DNA of 64,000 nt from Deltaproteobacteria bacterium (GTDB taxonomy: Bacteria > Desulfobacterota > Desulfobacteria > Desulfobacterales > Desulfosarcinaceae), in assembly GCA_020444075.1 (NCBI GenBank), contig JAHLLR010000023.1, forward strand, positions 1 through 64,000. The letters are read 5' to 3'. The notes beneath the pieces are model-generated. The model saw only the letters and a list, made by a program, of their open reading frames with translations, ran no database searches and was not told the DNA's origin. The position numbers and the translations under genes were made by a program. This document shows, in pieces, positions 19,054 through 28,172 of the stretch; position 1 is the stretch's first letter; every line of letters starts with the position of its first letter.

Positions 19054-21177
19054 TTATTTAAGATCCAGGTAGGCCATGATCCCACTGCCGTAACGGGCGC
19101 CGAAGGCCCGGTCCACTTTCTGCACCGGATTTGCACCGAGAAATTTGAGCAGGTTGTCCAGTTGCTGTTTGCGCTCACCGGGGTCGGCAACGTGTTTCAA
19201 CCCGGCAATCCGCTCCTCGATCTCGAAATATTTCAGCTTGTCGTCCAGGGGCAGCTGCCAGAACAGCAGGAACCCCCGCTCGGGAAAATCCACCCCCAGT
19301 ATTCCGTAGCAATACCCCATGAAGGCCTGCTCCAGCCGTTCCTGAATGCTCACGATCTGCGCCTTTGCCGATTCCATGGCGGATAAATCGAATGGCCGGC
19401 CGAGCACTTCGATGTAAATCTTGAATTTGGGCTCGGTGCCCGACGGCCGGACCGTGATGCGGATACTCCGGGTCTCGGGCAGGTTCTCCAGTTTCAGGAT
19501 CAGCACGTTGCGAGACGAGGTGTCGGTTCTCGACAGGTGGGGCTGGGGTTCGCCTTGCCAGCGGTCGATCGTTTCGGCCACCTTGAAATCCCCCACCGCC
19601 GGAATCTCATTCTTCCGTAAATGGTCCATGATCGTTTTGATCCGGCCGATGCCCTTGGCGCCCAGCAGCCGGATTTCGGTAAGATAGTTGTGGCAGTAAC
19701 CATACTTGGCGTAGATGGCGTCCAGGTATTCCACCAGGGTGCGCCCGTCGGTCTTGAGTTGCGAGGTGAGCTCCGCCAGCCACACGGCGGCCCCGGCGGC
19801 ATCCTTGTCCCGGGCATAGTTGCCCATGAGAAATCCGTGGCTCTCTTCGGTGCCCAGGATAAAATCCCCCTGCCGGCCCTCCCTCTCCAGCCGGTTCATG
19901 CATTCGCCGATGTATTTGAATCCCACCAGCAGGTCGCCGATGCACTGGATGCCGTTTTCCGCGGCGATGGTGTCGATGAGGGACGAGGTCACCTCGGTTT
20001 TTATGATCACGTGGGTTGGGGTCAGCCATCCCTTTTTTCGGTACTGGTCGATGGCATACTCGGACAGAACGATGCCGATCTCGTTGCCGTTGAGAAATTT
20101 CCAGTTGCCATGGTGCCGCACCATGATGCCGATGCGGTCGGCGTCCGGATCGGTGCTCAGGATGACATCCGCGTCGATGGCGTCAGCGTTGGGCAGGGCC
20201 GTGTCGAAGGACTGGATCACCTCCGGGTTGGGGATGTTGAAGGTGACGTTCTCAAAGGCACCGCTCAGGTTGGCGGTAGCCGGGTCCAGATGAATGTCGA
20301 AACCCATGGATTCCAGCACCGGAAAGACGGAGGTCAGACCGGTGCCGTGCAGCGGGCTGTAAAGAATCTTCACGCCTCTGGCGTCGCTGAGCTGAAGTTC
20401 AGCCACCGCCGCGCGGTAGGCCTCGTCCACCTCCCTGCCGATCAGCACCAGCAGCCCCTTTTCGTCGGCAGCACCCAGATCCATGGTCTGAATGGCAGAG
20501 ACATTGCGGGTCACCTCGTCCACCAGATCCTGGTCATGGGGTGGAATGAGCTGGCCGCCATACTGGTCATATACCTTCTTGCCGTTATCCGTGGGGGGGT
20601 TGTGGCTGGCGCTGAACATGCAGCCGGAGACCGCTTTAAGATTCCGGATGGCAAAGGAGAGCTCCGGGGTGCTGCGGGTACTGTCGAAAAGATAGACCCG
20701 GATGCCGTTGGCCGCGTATACCTGGGCCGCCGCTTCGGCCAGCTGCCGGCAGTTCAGGTCTTTCACGGGATTGGGCCGCTCGGGATCATATATCCCGGTA
20801 TCGGTGAATTGGCGCACATCGTAGGCCAATACCAGTCCCCGCTGTTTGGCCGACTCGCCGTGGGCCTTGATCAGGTATTGGCTGTGACCCTGGGCCGATG
20901 CCTGGATGGTCCACGGGTTGATGCGGTTGGGACCGATGCCCACCAGTCCCCGCCGGCCACCGGTGCCGAAGGGAATTACCTGGTAGAAGGAGTCCAGCAG
21001 GAATTCCCATTGCCCGGACGCGATGAGATGGTCGATCTGGGGGACATAGGCGGCAAACATATCATCGGTCAACCAGGCCTTCAACCGGGCCAGGGCATCG
21101 GTTTTAAAGTTTTCGGGAATGTCGATGGTCCCGAATCCTTTTTTTGCTTTTTCAATCAGGGTCTGGTAATTGTCCAT
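19054..21177 (-). CDS. Phosphoglucomutase/phosphomannomutase family protein
   Basis: 707 residues, longer than the 450-580 usual for the family, with extra N- and C-terminal parts. It interconverts hexose 1- and 6-phosphates. Visible: GTGGRRGLVG, the active-site serine loop SASHNPPTDNGKK, the Mg2+ motif DPDADR, the sugar-binding GTEESHG segment, and the C-terminal phosphate-binding RPSGTEPKFKIY. The last 130 residues after that motif are a helical extension with FPERGFLLFWQLPLDDKLKYFEIEERI. GAGGA precedes the ATG. Glucose 1-phosphate production would feed the glycogen block some 7 kb away, although the two are not contiguous. Confidence 0.88.
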   Translation of the reverse strand: MDNYQTLIEKAKKGFGTIDIPENFKTDALARLKAWLTDDMFAAYVPQIDHLIASGQWEFLLDSFYQVIPFGTGGRRGLVGIGPNRINPWTIQASAQGHSQYLIKAHGESAKQRGLVLAYDVRQFTDTGIYDPERPNPVKDLNCRQLAEAAAQVYAANGIRVYLFDSTRSTPELSFAIRNLKAVSGCMFSASHNPPTDNGKKVYDQYGGQLIPPHDQDLVDEVTRNVSAIQTMDLGAADEKGLLVLIGREVDEAYRAAVAELQLSDARGVKILYSPLHGTGLTSVFPVLESMGFDIHLDPATANLSGAFENVTFNIPNPEVIQSFDTALPNADAIDADVILSTDPDADRIGIMVRHHGNWKFLNGNEIGIVLSEYAIDQYRKKGWLTPTHVIIKTEVTSSLIDTIAAENGIQCIGDLLVGFKYIGECMNRLEREGRQGDFILGTEESHGFLMGNYARDKDAAGAAVWLAELTSQLKTDGRTLVEYLDAIYAKYGYCHNYLTEIRLLGAKGIGRIKTIMDHLRKNEIPAVGDFKVAETIDRWQGEPQPHLSRTDTSSRNVLILKLENLPETRSIRITVRPSGTEPKFKIYIEVLGRPFDLSAMESAKAQIVSIQERLEQAFMGYCYGILGVDFPERGFLLFWQLPLDDKLKYFEIEERIAGLKHVADPGERKQQLDNLLKFLGANPVQKVDRAFGARYGSGIMAYLDLK

Positions 21178-21263
21178 GCCGTTATCCTCGAGGTTAAGTG
21201 GGTATGAATGACAGAAATTATTTCATTTTTTACCGGTATTGACAAGGGAAACCAGCTTCACCA

Positions 21264-22478
21264 ATGAACGCCATCGACCGTAAAATCTTCGGCACCCTTT
21301 TCTTCTCTATCTTTACGGCCGTAACCGGGGTGGGCATCGTGGTGCCGCTGCTGCCGGTCTACGCCCATGATCTGGGAGCCAGCGGCCTTTACATCGGGCT
21401 GATCTTTGGCGCCTTCTCCCTGTCCCGGACGGTTTTTCTACCCTACTTCGGCCGCCAGTCAGATAAAAAGGGGCGCAAGCCGTTCATTGTCACCGGACTT
21501 TTCTCATACGCCGTGATATCGGTGGCCTTTATTCTGTCCAGCGGGGTAGAATCCCTGATTGTCATCCGTTTTGTCCAGGGGATCACGTCAGCCATGATCA
21601 TGCCGGTGGTGCAGGCCTATGTGGGGGACATCACCCCCAGGGGCAAGGAGGGATGGGTCATGGGGCTGTTCAACATGTCCCTGTTCGTCGGTCTGAGCGC
21701 CGGCCCGCTGATCGGCGGAGTGATTAAAGATCGCTTCAGCCTCGATGGCGCCTTCGTCTGCATGGGTGCCTTGTCCATCGTCGGCTTTGTGTTGAGTCTG
21801 GTATTTCTTCCCCCCACCACCGAAGAGCGGGTGGTAAAAAAAGGCCTGCCACCGGTGGGATGGTCGAAAATTCTCACCGACCGGACCATCGCCGGCCTTT
21901 TTCTCTTCCGACTGGCCTATACGGCATGTATCGGAATCATCTGGGGATTTCTGCCGGTGTTCGCCGATGTGGAATTTTCCATCTCGGCGTCAGCCATCGG
22001 AATCCTGGTGATGCTGGGCGTCTTTGTGAGCGGCGTGGTTCACGTGCCCATGGGATGGCTGGCGGACCGATTGAACCGAAAGGCCATGGTCATCACAGGC
22101 GGTCTGGTGGTCACCGGCGCTGTCTATGCCTTCAGCCATGCCAGCGGTTTCCGGGATATGTTCTGGGCCAGCACGGTCTTCGGCATTGGCGGCGGCATCG
22201 CCATGCCCGCCTTGATGGCTGCCGCTGTCCTGCGAGGCAGCCGCAGCGAGGCCATGGGATCCGTAATGGCGCTGCTTACCGTGGGTCATAGCCTGGGTAT
22301 GCTCATCGGATCGGTTCTGGCCGGGGTGATGATGGACTGGTTCCAACTCCGGCAGGCCTTTATACTCGGCGCGCTGGTCATGGCCGCAGGAACGGTTCTG
22401 TTCGTGGCCTGCACCTGGCGCACCGACTTGAGCAGCGGGGCGGTTCTTGCCGCTGCGCCCCCTATTCCGGAGGGTTGA
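21264..22478 (+). CDS. Major facilitator superfamily drug/solute transporter
   Basis: 404 residues with about twelve hydrophobic helices. The MFS loop 2-3 motif is seen as YFGRQSDKKGRKPF, and its counterpart between helices 8 and 9 as GWLADRLNRKAMVI. The best description is a proton-coupled exporter of the DHA1 type in the inner membrane; substrate cannot be read. It is divergent from the phosphomutase gene and is followed directly by trmO, whose ATG is two bases after its stop, so the two are co-transcribed. Confidence 0.85.
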   Translation: MNAIDRKIFGTLFFSIFTAVTGVGIVVPLLPVYAHDLGASGLYIGLIFGAFSLSRTVFLPYFGRQSDKKGRKPFIVTGLFSYAVISVAFILSSGVESLIVIRFVQGITSAMIMPVVQAYVGDITPRGKEGWVMGLFNMSLFVGLSAGPLIGGVIKDRFSLDGAFVCMGALSIVGFVLSLVFLPPTTEERVVKKGLPPVGWSKILTDRTIAGLFLFRLAYTACIGIIWGFLPVFADVEFSISASAIGILVMLGVFVSGVVHVPMGWLADRLNRKAMVITGGLVVTGAVYAFSHASGFRDMFWASTVFGIGGGIAMPALMAAAVLRGSRSEAMGSVMALLTVGHSLGMLIGSVLAGVMMDWFQLRQAFILGALVMAAGTVLFVACTWRTDLSSGAVLAAAPPIPEG

Positions 22479-22479
22479 C

Positions 22480-22977
22480 ATGACCATCTCCTTTACGCCT
22501 ATCGGCACCATTCACACCCCGTTTACGATCCTCGACGGCATGCCTATCCAGCCGTCCGGCGCCAGCGATGTTAAAGGTCAGATCATCCTTGAGCCGCAAT
22601 ACGAGGAGGGGCTTCAGGATCTGGACGGATTCTCTCACATCATCCTGCTCTACCACTTTCACCTTTCTAAAGGGTACCGCTTGACGGTAACCCCTTTTCT
22701 GGACACCGTGCCTCGAGGCCTTTTCTCCACGCGTGCGCCCCGCCGGCCCAACCCCATCGGCCTGTCCATCGTCAGATTGGTGCGAATCGACGGCCTTACC
22801 CTGCATGTCCAAGGCGTGGATGTGCTTGATGGAACGCCGCTGCTGGACATCAAACCATGGGTTCCCGCCTTCGACGTACGGGAAAATGCACGAGCGGGAT
22901 GGCTGGACGACAAGCAGCAGGATTCCCGTTCCCTGAAATCCGACAGCCGGTTCATTGAAGACGAACGGAAGGGATAA
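22480..22977 (+). CDS. tRNA (N6-threonylcarbamoyladenosine37-N6)-methyltransferase TrmO family
   Basis: 165 residues. The TrmO/TsaA beta-barrel family uses AdoMet to methylate t6A37 of tRNA. Seen: FTPIGTIHTPF at the start, the DLDGFSHIILLYHFH segment, and the signature PRGLFSTRAPRRPNPIGLSIVRL that lines the AdoMet site. GGAGGG at 22469-22474, inside the end of the MFS gene, fixes the ATG at 22480. It is shorter than E. coli TrmO (about 235) and lacks its C-terminal domain, as do many family members. Confidence 0.88.
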   Translation: MTISFTPIGTIHTPFTILDGMPIQPSGASDVKGQIILEPQYEEGLQDLDGFSHIILLYHFHLSKGYRLTVTPFLDTVPRGLFSTRAPRRPNPIGLSIVRLVRIDGLTLHVQGVDVLDGTPLLDIKPWVPAFDVRENARAGWLDDKQQDSRSLKSDSRFIEDERKG

Positions 22978-23043
22978 TCCAATTCTTTGCCCGATGTCTT
23001 CGATAGGATGACACCGCACGCACCCCACCTCCAGATTCCCCTA

Positions 23044-23071
23044 AACTTATCGACTTGATTGCCGATAAGTT
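23044..23071. promoter_or_regulatory. Perfect 9-bp inverted repeat upstream of the hybrid kinase
   Basis: AACTTATCG at 23044-23052 and CGATAAGTT at 23063-23071 around a ten-base loop, 62 bases before the kinase ATG. There is no T run, so it is more like an operator or leader hairpin than a terminator. Function unproven. Confidence 0.4.
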
Positions 23072-23133
23072 ATGCCATACAGCGGCGCCCATCGATCCGG
23101 CAGCCGCCCGGCTCCAGAAATAATGGTGGATTA

Positions 23134-26100
23134 ATGCTGAACCTCCGATCATTGAGAGATCTGCCCAAAGTCATCGCATTCCTTGTCCTCATCTCCTGCA
23201 TCCTGGTTCCCGGCGCTTTCATGGCAATTCGGAAAACCGACGTCTTTTTCGACGAATCCCGCCGGATAGAATCCGATTTCCTGGCACAGAAGGAAGTCGA
23301 GCTCAAGGAACGGCTCCATAATGTACTGGCCCTGGTGAAAACCAAGCGCACCGTCATGGACACCATCGAACAAGCGAAGGTTAAAAGCCATGTGACGGAT
23401 ATCCATTCGATCCTGTCCCGCATGGACGCTGAATGGCGGACCCAAATAGGTGACACGGATCTGCAGCGGCTGGTTTGGCAAAATATCCAGGCCATTGACA
23501 ACAACGACAGGAACGGCCAGCTCGTCGTTCTGGACCAAACAGGGAAACTCGTCTATCCCCTGACGGCCCGGCTGCCGATCAGGGAAGACATCCGGCGATT
23601 CCGGGATGAGAATGGCGATCGGTTGATCGACACCCTCATTCCCACGGTTCTCCGATTCGACGATGTTTACCGAACCTTTTCGGCCGTCAGGGAGGAAACC
23701 GGAAGGACGATCGTGTATACCGGTTACTTCAGGTCGTTCCAGCCCTTCCAATGGATCATCGGCTACGTAGTCGACCAGGCCGACATGGAAAGCGGATTAC
23801 AGAGCGAAATCCTTCAGATCCTTCAAAATTTCAGATATCGTCTTAGCGATTACATCATTACCATCAGCGCCGATGGACATGTCCTGAGCCATGGCGCCCA
23901 GACGGAACTGATCGGCAAAAACGTGTTGGAGGTTCGCAATACCCAGGGGGTCTGCGTGGGCATGAAAATCGTGGAAACCGCTGCATTGGGCAATGAGGGT
24001 GGATATTTCCGGTTTGACTGGCTCAATACGGAAACCGGCCAGGTCGAACCGAAAATCACCTATAGCGTGGTCATCCCGGGCTGGGGCTGGACCATCGCGA
24101 CGGGGTGCTATCTCAATCCAATCTATGCCCAGATTGCAGAGAGCCGGCATCTGTTGAAACAGCGATTGATCACCGAGTTTTTGATCAACTGCGCCATGTG
24201 GCTCGTCTGCCTGGGAGGAACCTGGTTTTTTGTGGTCTGGGCCCGCCGAAAATTTTCGGCGGATGTGGATGCCTTCGTAACCTTCTTCCAGCAGGCCGCC
24301 CACCATGACCAGAAAATCGACGCGGGAATGCTCGGGATATCCGAATTCAAGGAATTGGCCGGATACGCCAACGAGATGGTGGAAAAACGCAGCTGCGCCC
24401 TGGCGGCGTTGGAGAATCAGCGCCAGCAGATGGTTACCCTGTCCCGTGCCATTGAGCAGAGCCCGGTATCGGTGGTCATCACCACGCCGGACGGCACCAT
24501 CGAATATGTGAATCCTTATTTTGAACAGATCAGCGGCTACTCGGCCGAGGAGGCCGTGGGACGCAATCCCCGAATCCTGAAATCCGGCCATCAGTCCGAA
24601 TCCTTTTACCAGCAGATGTGGCAGACGCTGAAAGAGGGGAAACCCTGGTCCGGAGAGATCATCAACCGACGAAAGGACGGCAGCCTTTACTGGGAACTGG
24701 CCCACATCTCGCCGGTGTTTGACGAAAAATCCGCCATCGTCCATTTCGTCGGTGTGAAAGAGGACATCACCGAGCACAAACAAGCACTGGAAGCGCTCTA
24801 CCAGGCCAAACAGGATGCCGAAGCGGCCAACGTCTCCAAAAGCCGTTTCCTGGCCAACATGAGCCATGAGATCCGCACGCCCATGAACGGGGTGATCGGC
24901 ATGCTGGGCCTGTTGATGGATACGGATATGACCGACGAGCAGCGCGACTTTGCCCACACCGCCAAAGTCAGCGCCAACGCCCTGCTAACCATCATCAACG
25001 ATATTCTCGATTTTTCCAAAATCGAAGCCGGCAAGCTCGAACTGGAGATGCTGGATTTCAACTTCCGGGACATGATGGAAGATTTGATGGAGATCATGTC
25101 CGTCCAAGCCCTGAACAAGGGCATCGAATTGACCAGCTTTATCCATCCCGACGTACCCTCCTGGATCTGTGGAGATCCCGGACGGATCAGGCAGATCCTT
25201 ATCAATCTGACCGGCAACGGAATCAAATTTACCGAGCGGGGGGCGGTGGCGGTTCGCGTCAACCTGGAAAAAACCAACGCAGACGCCGTGGAACTCCTCA
25301 TCGAGGTCCAGGACAACGGTCCCGGGATCCCCGCCGACCGGATGAACCGGCTGTTCCAGTCCTTCTCCCAGGTGGACGCCTCCACCACCCGCAAACACGG
25401 CGGCACCGGACTGGGCCTGGCTATTTCCAAACAACTGACCGAACTGATGGGCGGCAGCATCGGGGTTGAATCCCAACCGAACCGAGGCGCCCGCTTCTGG
25501 TTTACCCTGGTGCTTGAAAAGCGGCCGGCCCCGGAAGGCGTGCATCGCGCCCCGCCGGACATGCTCCAGGGCAAGCGCGTCCTGGTCGTGGACGACAACC
25601 CCACCAATCGAGAGCTGTTTGGTGCCTACCTCAACACCTGGGGCTGCCGGTTCGATACCGCATCCAGCAGCGAAACGGGTCTTGAGAAATTACGTGACGC
25701 CGCCGCGGACGACCCCTTCGATGCCGCCCTGGTGGATTTCATGATGCCCGGCACGGCCGGCGACCGCCTGGGCCAGATGATCAAACAGGACCCGGTGATT
25801 GAACATACCGCCCTGATCATGCTGACCTCCCGCGGACTTCGCGGCGACAGCCAACGCATGAAGGAGATCGGGTTTGCCGGGTACCTCCTCAAGCCGGTGA
25901 AACGCCAGCACCTTTTCGAATGCCTGGTGCAGGTGCTGGCCCGCTCACCCCAGACCGCCTCTGGGCTGCATTCTCCGGAACCCATGGTAACCCGGCACAC
26001 CATCGATGAAGCCCGGCATAAAGAACGACGACTGCTGGTGGTCGAAGACAATCTGGTTAACCAGAAGGTCGCCATGCTGCTGCTGGAAAAAATGGGCTAT

Positions 26101-26406
26101 CGGGTGGATGTGGCTGCCAATGGGCGCGACGCGGTGGACGCCTTGAAGCAGGTTCGCTACGATCTTGTGCTGATGGATCAACAGATGCCGGAAATGGACG
26201 GGCTGGAAGCCACCCGGGTCATCCGTGCTTCAGCCGAGGTCACCAACCGTCGCGTCCCCATTATCGCCATGACCGCCAATGCCCTGAAGGGCGACCGGGA
26301 ACGTTGCCTGAAAGCCGGCATGGACGATTATCTCTCCAAGCCGGTCAAGCCGGCTCAGCTGAAAAACAAACTCGATCAATGGCTGGTTGCAGGGCAGGTG
26401 AATTGA
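23134..26406 (+). CDS. Membrane hybrid sensor histidine kinase (Cache-PAS-HisKA-HATPase-REC-REC)
   Basis: 1090 residues. After an N-terminal membrane helix comes a large extracytoplasmic single-Cache domain (EPKITYSVVIPGWGWTIATG near 305-325), a second helix at about 349-371, PAS at about 440-545, HisKA with phospho-acceptor His in FLANMSHEIRTPMNG (near 577), HATPase with DNGPGIP and GGTGLGLAI, then two receivers: VVDDNPTN with Asp near 867, and VVEDNLVNQK with Asp near 1014 in LMDQQMPEMDG. It senses a small extracellular ligand, identity unknown. No response regulator is adjacent and no Hpt domain is seen, so output must go elsewhere. It is convergent with the next gene, six bases apart. Confidence 0.93.
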   Translation: MLNLRSLRDLPKVIAFLVLISCILVPGAFMAIRKTDVFFDESRRIESDFLAQKEVELKERLHNVLALVKTKRTVMDTIEQAKVKSHVTDIHSILSRMDAEWRTQIGDTDLQRLVWQNIQAIDNNDRNGQLVVLDQTGKLVYPLTARLPIREDIRRFRDENGDRLIDTLIPTVLRFDDVYRTFSAVREETGRTIVYTGYFRSFQPFQWIIGYVVDQADMESGLQSEILQILQNFRYRLSDYIITISADGHVLSHGAQTELIGKNVLEVRNTQGVCVGMKIVETAALGNEGGYFRFDWLNTETGQVEPKITYSVVIPGWGWTIATGCYLNPIYAQIAESRHLLKQRLITEFLINCAMWLVCLGGTWFFVVWARRKFSADVDAFVTFFQQAAHHDQKIDAGMLGISEFKELAGYANEMVEKRSCALAALENQRQQMVTLSRAIEQSPVSVVITTPDGTIEYVNPYFEQISGYSAEEAVGRNPRILKSGHQSESFYQQMWQTLKEGKPWSGEIINRRKDGSLYWELAHISPVFDEKSAIVHFVGVKEDITEHKQALEALYQAKQDAEAANVSKSRFLANMSHEIRTPMNGVIGMLGLLMDTDMTDEQRDFAHTAKVSANALLTIINDILDFSKIEAGKLELEMLDFNFRDMMEDLMEIMSVQALNKGIELTSFIHPDVPSWICGDPGRIRQILINLTGNGIKFTERGAVAVRVNLEKTNADAVELLIEVQDNGPGIPADRMNRLFQSFSQVDASTTRKHGGTGLGLAISKQLTELMGGSIGVESQPNRGARFWFTLVLEKRPAPEGVHRAPPDMLQGKRVLVVDDNPTNRELFGAYLNTWGCRFDTASSSETGLEKLRDAAADDPFDAALVDFMMPGTAGDRLGQMIKQDPVIEHTALIMLTSRGLRGDSQRMKEIGFAGYLLKPVKRQHLFECLVQVLARSPQTASGLHSPEPMVTRHTIDEARHKERRLLVVEDNLVNQKVAMLLLEKMGYRVDVAANGRDAVDALKQVRYDLVLMDQQMPEMDGLEATRVIRASAEVTNRRVPIIAMTANALKGDRERCLKAGMDDYLSKPVKPAQLKNKLDQWLVAGQVN

Positions 26407-26412
26407 GTGGGA

Positions 26413-27039
26413 TTATTGTTTCACGGTAGCCAGCTTCAAGGCCAACCCCACGAAAACGACACCGGCCGCCCGGTTCATGAAAACCTGGGTTCTTGGTGAG
26501 CGGTTGAGCCACTGACCGATGGACCCGGCCAGCAGGGCAATAGTGCCGAACACCAAAATGGTGGAGACGATGAACATGCCCCCCAGCAATAGCATCTGCA
26601 GGGACAGGGACCCGCGGCCCGGATCGGCAAACTGCGGCAGGAAGGCCAGAAAAAAGATGGACACCTTGGGGTTGGTGACGTTCATGATGATTCCCCGCCG
26701 GTAAAGCGTGGCGTAACTCAGCTCATTTTTCCGGCCGGCCGATATCCGCTCCGCGGATGCGCGCAAGGCATGCCAGGCCAGGTAAAGCAGATAGCCGGCG
26801 CCGAAAAGTTTGAGCGCCGTAAAGGCCACGGCGGAAGCCTGAAAAATGACCGCCACCCCAAAGGCCACCGCCAGGGTGTGAACGACAAGACCCGTGCACA
26901 GGCCCAGTGTCACCAGAAGGCCGGCGATTTTCCCCCGCAGGGCTGACTGAGTCAGGACGAAAATGTTGTCCGGTCCGGGCGCCAGCCCCAGCAGCACGGA
27001 CGCCATGAAAAAGGTTGCCAGGGTTTCCATCGGGATCAT
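26413..27039 (-). CDS. LysE/RhtB family amino-acid exporter
   Basis: 208 residues with about six hydrophobic helices. The family signature LLGLAPGPDNIFVLTQSALRG is at the N-terminus, and the helix-3 region TNPKVSIFFLAFLPQF is present. RhtB-type proteins export neutral amino acids or homoserine lactone by proton exchange across the inner membrane; the substrate here is unknown. A second ATG lies three codons in. murB lies 44 bases upstream on the same strand, so the two may share a transcript. Confidence 0.9.
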   Translation of the reverse strand: MIPMETLATFFMASVLLGLAPGPDNIFVLTQSALRGKIAGLLVTLGLCTGLVVHTLAVAFGVAVIFQASAVAFTALKLFGAGYLLYLAWHALRASAERISAGRKNELSYATLYRRGIIMNVTNPKVSIFFLAFLPQFADPGRGSLSLQMLLLGGMFIVSTILVFGTIALLAGSIGQWLNRSPRTQVFMNRAAGVVFVGLALKLATVKQ

Positions 27040-27082
27040 CCGCTCACCCGCTCCTCAGTTAAAAGGTTATGAACCGGCCCGG

Positions 27083-28111
27083 TTAGGGAACAACCAGGAC
27101 TTCCCTGTCCAATTCAATACCGAACATGGCCTGAACGGCTCCGCTGACCTGTTCGGAAAGCTCCAGAATCTCAAGCCCCGTGGCTCCGCCCAGATTCACC
27201 AGAACCAGCGCCTGCCGATCATGGACGGCCGCCCTGCCCATACCTCTGCCCTTCCATCCGCATCGCTCGATCAACCAGCCGGCAGCCAATTTATAGCTGC
27301 CATCACCTTGGGGATAGTGGGGCAGATCGGGATCCAATTTCAGCATCCCGTCCAGGGCGCGGCCGTCAATCACTGGATTTTTGAAGAAGCTGCCGGCATT
27401 GCCGATCAAGGCCGGGTCCGGCAGTTTGCGCTGACGGATAGATACGATCGCCTGACGAACCGTCTCCACCGTCACCGGCCCCAGTCTTTCAACAGCCGAC
27501 TTGACGCCGGGATAAGCGAGAACGAAGTCGGCCTTCCGGTTGAGTTTAAAAACCACCGCCGTGATAATGAACTGTCCGGCCCATCGGCCTTTGAATTTGC
27601 TGGACCGGTATCCGAAGCGGCAATCGTTGGGAGTAAAGCGGATCTTCTCAGGACTGTGGATGGAGATGGCTTCGACAGTATCGATAAGATCCTTGACCTC
27701 CACCCCGTATGCGCCGATGTTTTGAACTGCACTGGCGCCGACGCTGCCCGGGATGAGAGAAAGATTTTCGATGCCGCCCCAGCCGTTGTCCACGGCAAAC
27801 GCCACCAGGTCATCCCAGTTCTCACCGGCCATGGCCCGAATCCAAATATGCTGCCGGCCTGATTTTACCACCTGGATGCCCTTCAGCAGCGGATGCAGCA
27901 CGGTGCCGTTAAAATCATCCACGAACAGCACGTTGCTGCCCCCTCCGAGAACCAGACGGCGCCCGCCGTCAAGGGGATTCCGACCGAGAAAATCGACAAT
28001 CTCGTTTTCCGAATCAAAACGGACATAGCGGGCGGCGGCAGCCTCGACCTTGAATGTATTGAAGGCTTTGAGCGAGAAATCCGTTTTCAGTTCCATAACG
28101 ATCAGGGGCAC
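27083..28111 (-). CDS. murB: UDP-N-acetylenolpyruvoylglucosamine reductase (type I)
   Basis: About 342 residues, similar to E. coli MurB. It reduces UDP-GlcNAc-enolpyruvate to UDP-MurNAc with NADPH and FAD during peptidoglycan synthesis. Seen: NTFKVEAAAARYV, the FAD loop LGGGSNVLFVDDFNGTVLH, GAGENW-like AMAGENWDDLVAF, IPGSVGASAVQNIGAYGVE, CRFGYRSSKFK, the catalytic serine segment GNAGSFFKNPV, and AAGWLIERCGWKG. The open frame begins with GTG at 28111; the ATG at 28096 is equally possible since neither has a clear ribosome site. Other mur genes are not nearby. Confidence 0.93.
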   Translation of the reverse strand: MPLIVMELKTDFSLKAFNTFKVEAAAARYVRFDSENEIVDFLGRNPLDGGRRLVLGGGSNVLFVDDFNGTVLHPLLKGIQVVKSGRQHIWIRAMAGENWDDLVAFAVDNGWGGIENLSLIPGSVGASAVQNIGAYGVEVKDLIDTVEAISIHSPEKIRFTPNDCRFGYRSSKFKGRWAGQFIITAVVFKLNRKADFVLAYPGVKSAVERLGPVTVETVRQAIVSIRQRKLPDPALIGNAGSFFKNPVIDGRALDGMLKLDPDLPHYPQGDGSYKLAAGWLIERCGWKGRGMGRAAVHDRQALVLVNLGGATGLEILELSEQVSGAVQAMFGIELDREVLVVP

Positions 28112-28172
28112 GAAAATAAATCAGGGTAGCGTGAAATCCCATCCGCCTCAGCTTCGACGTCCGTATCGGGCA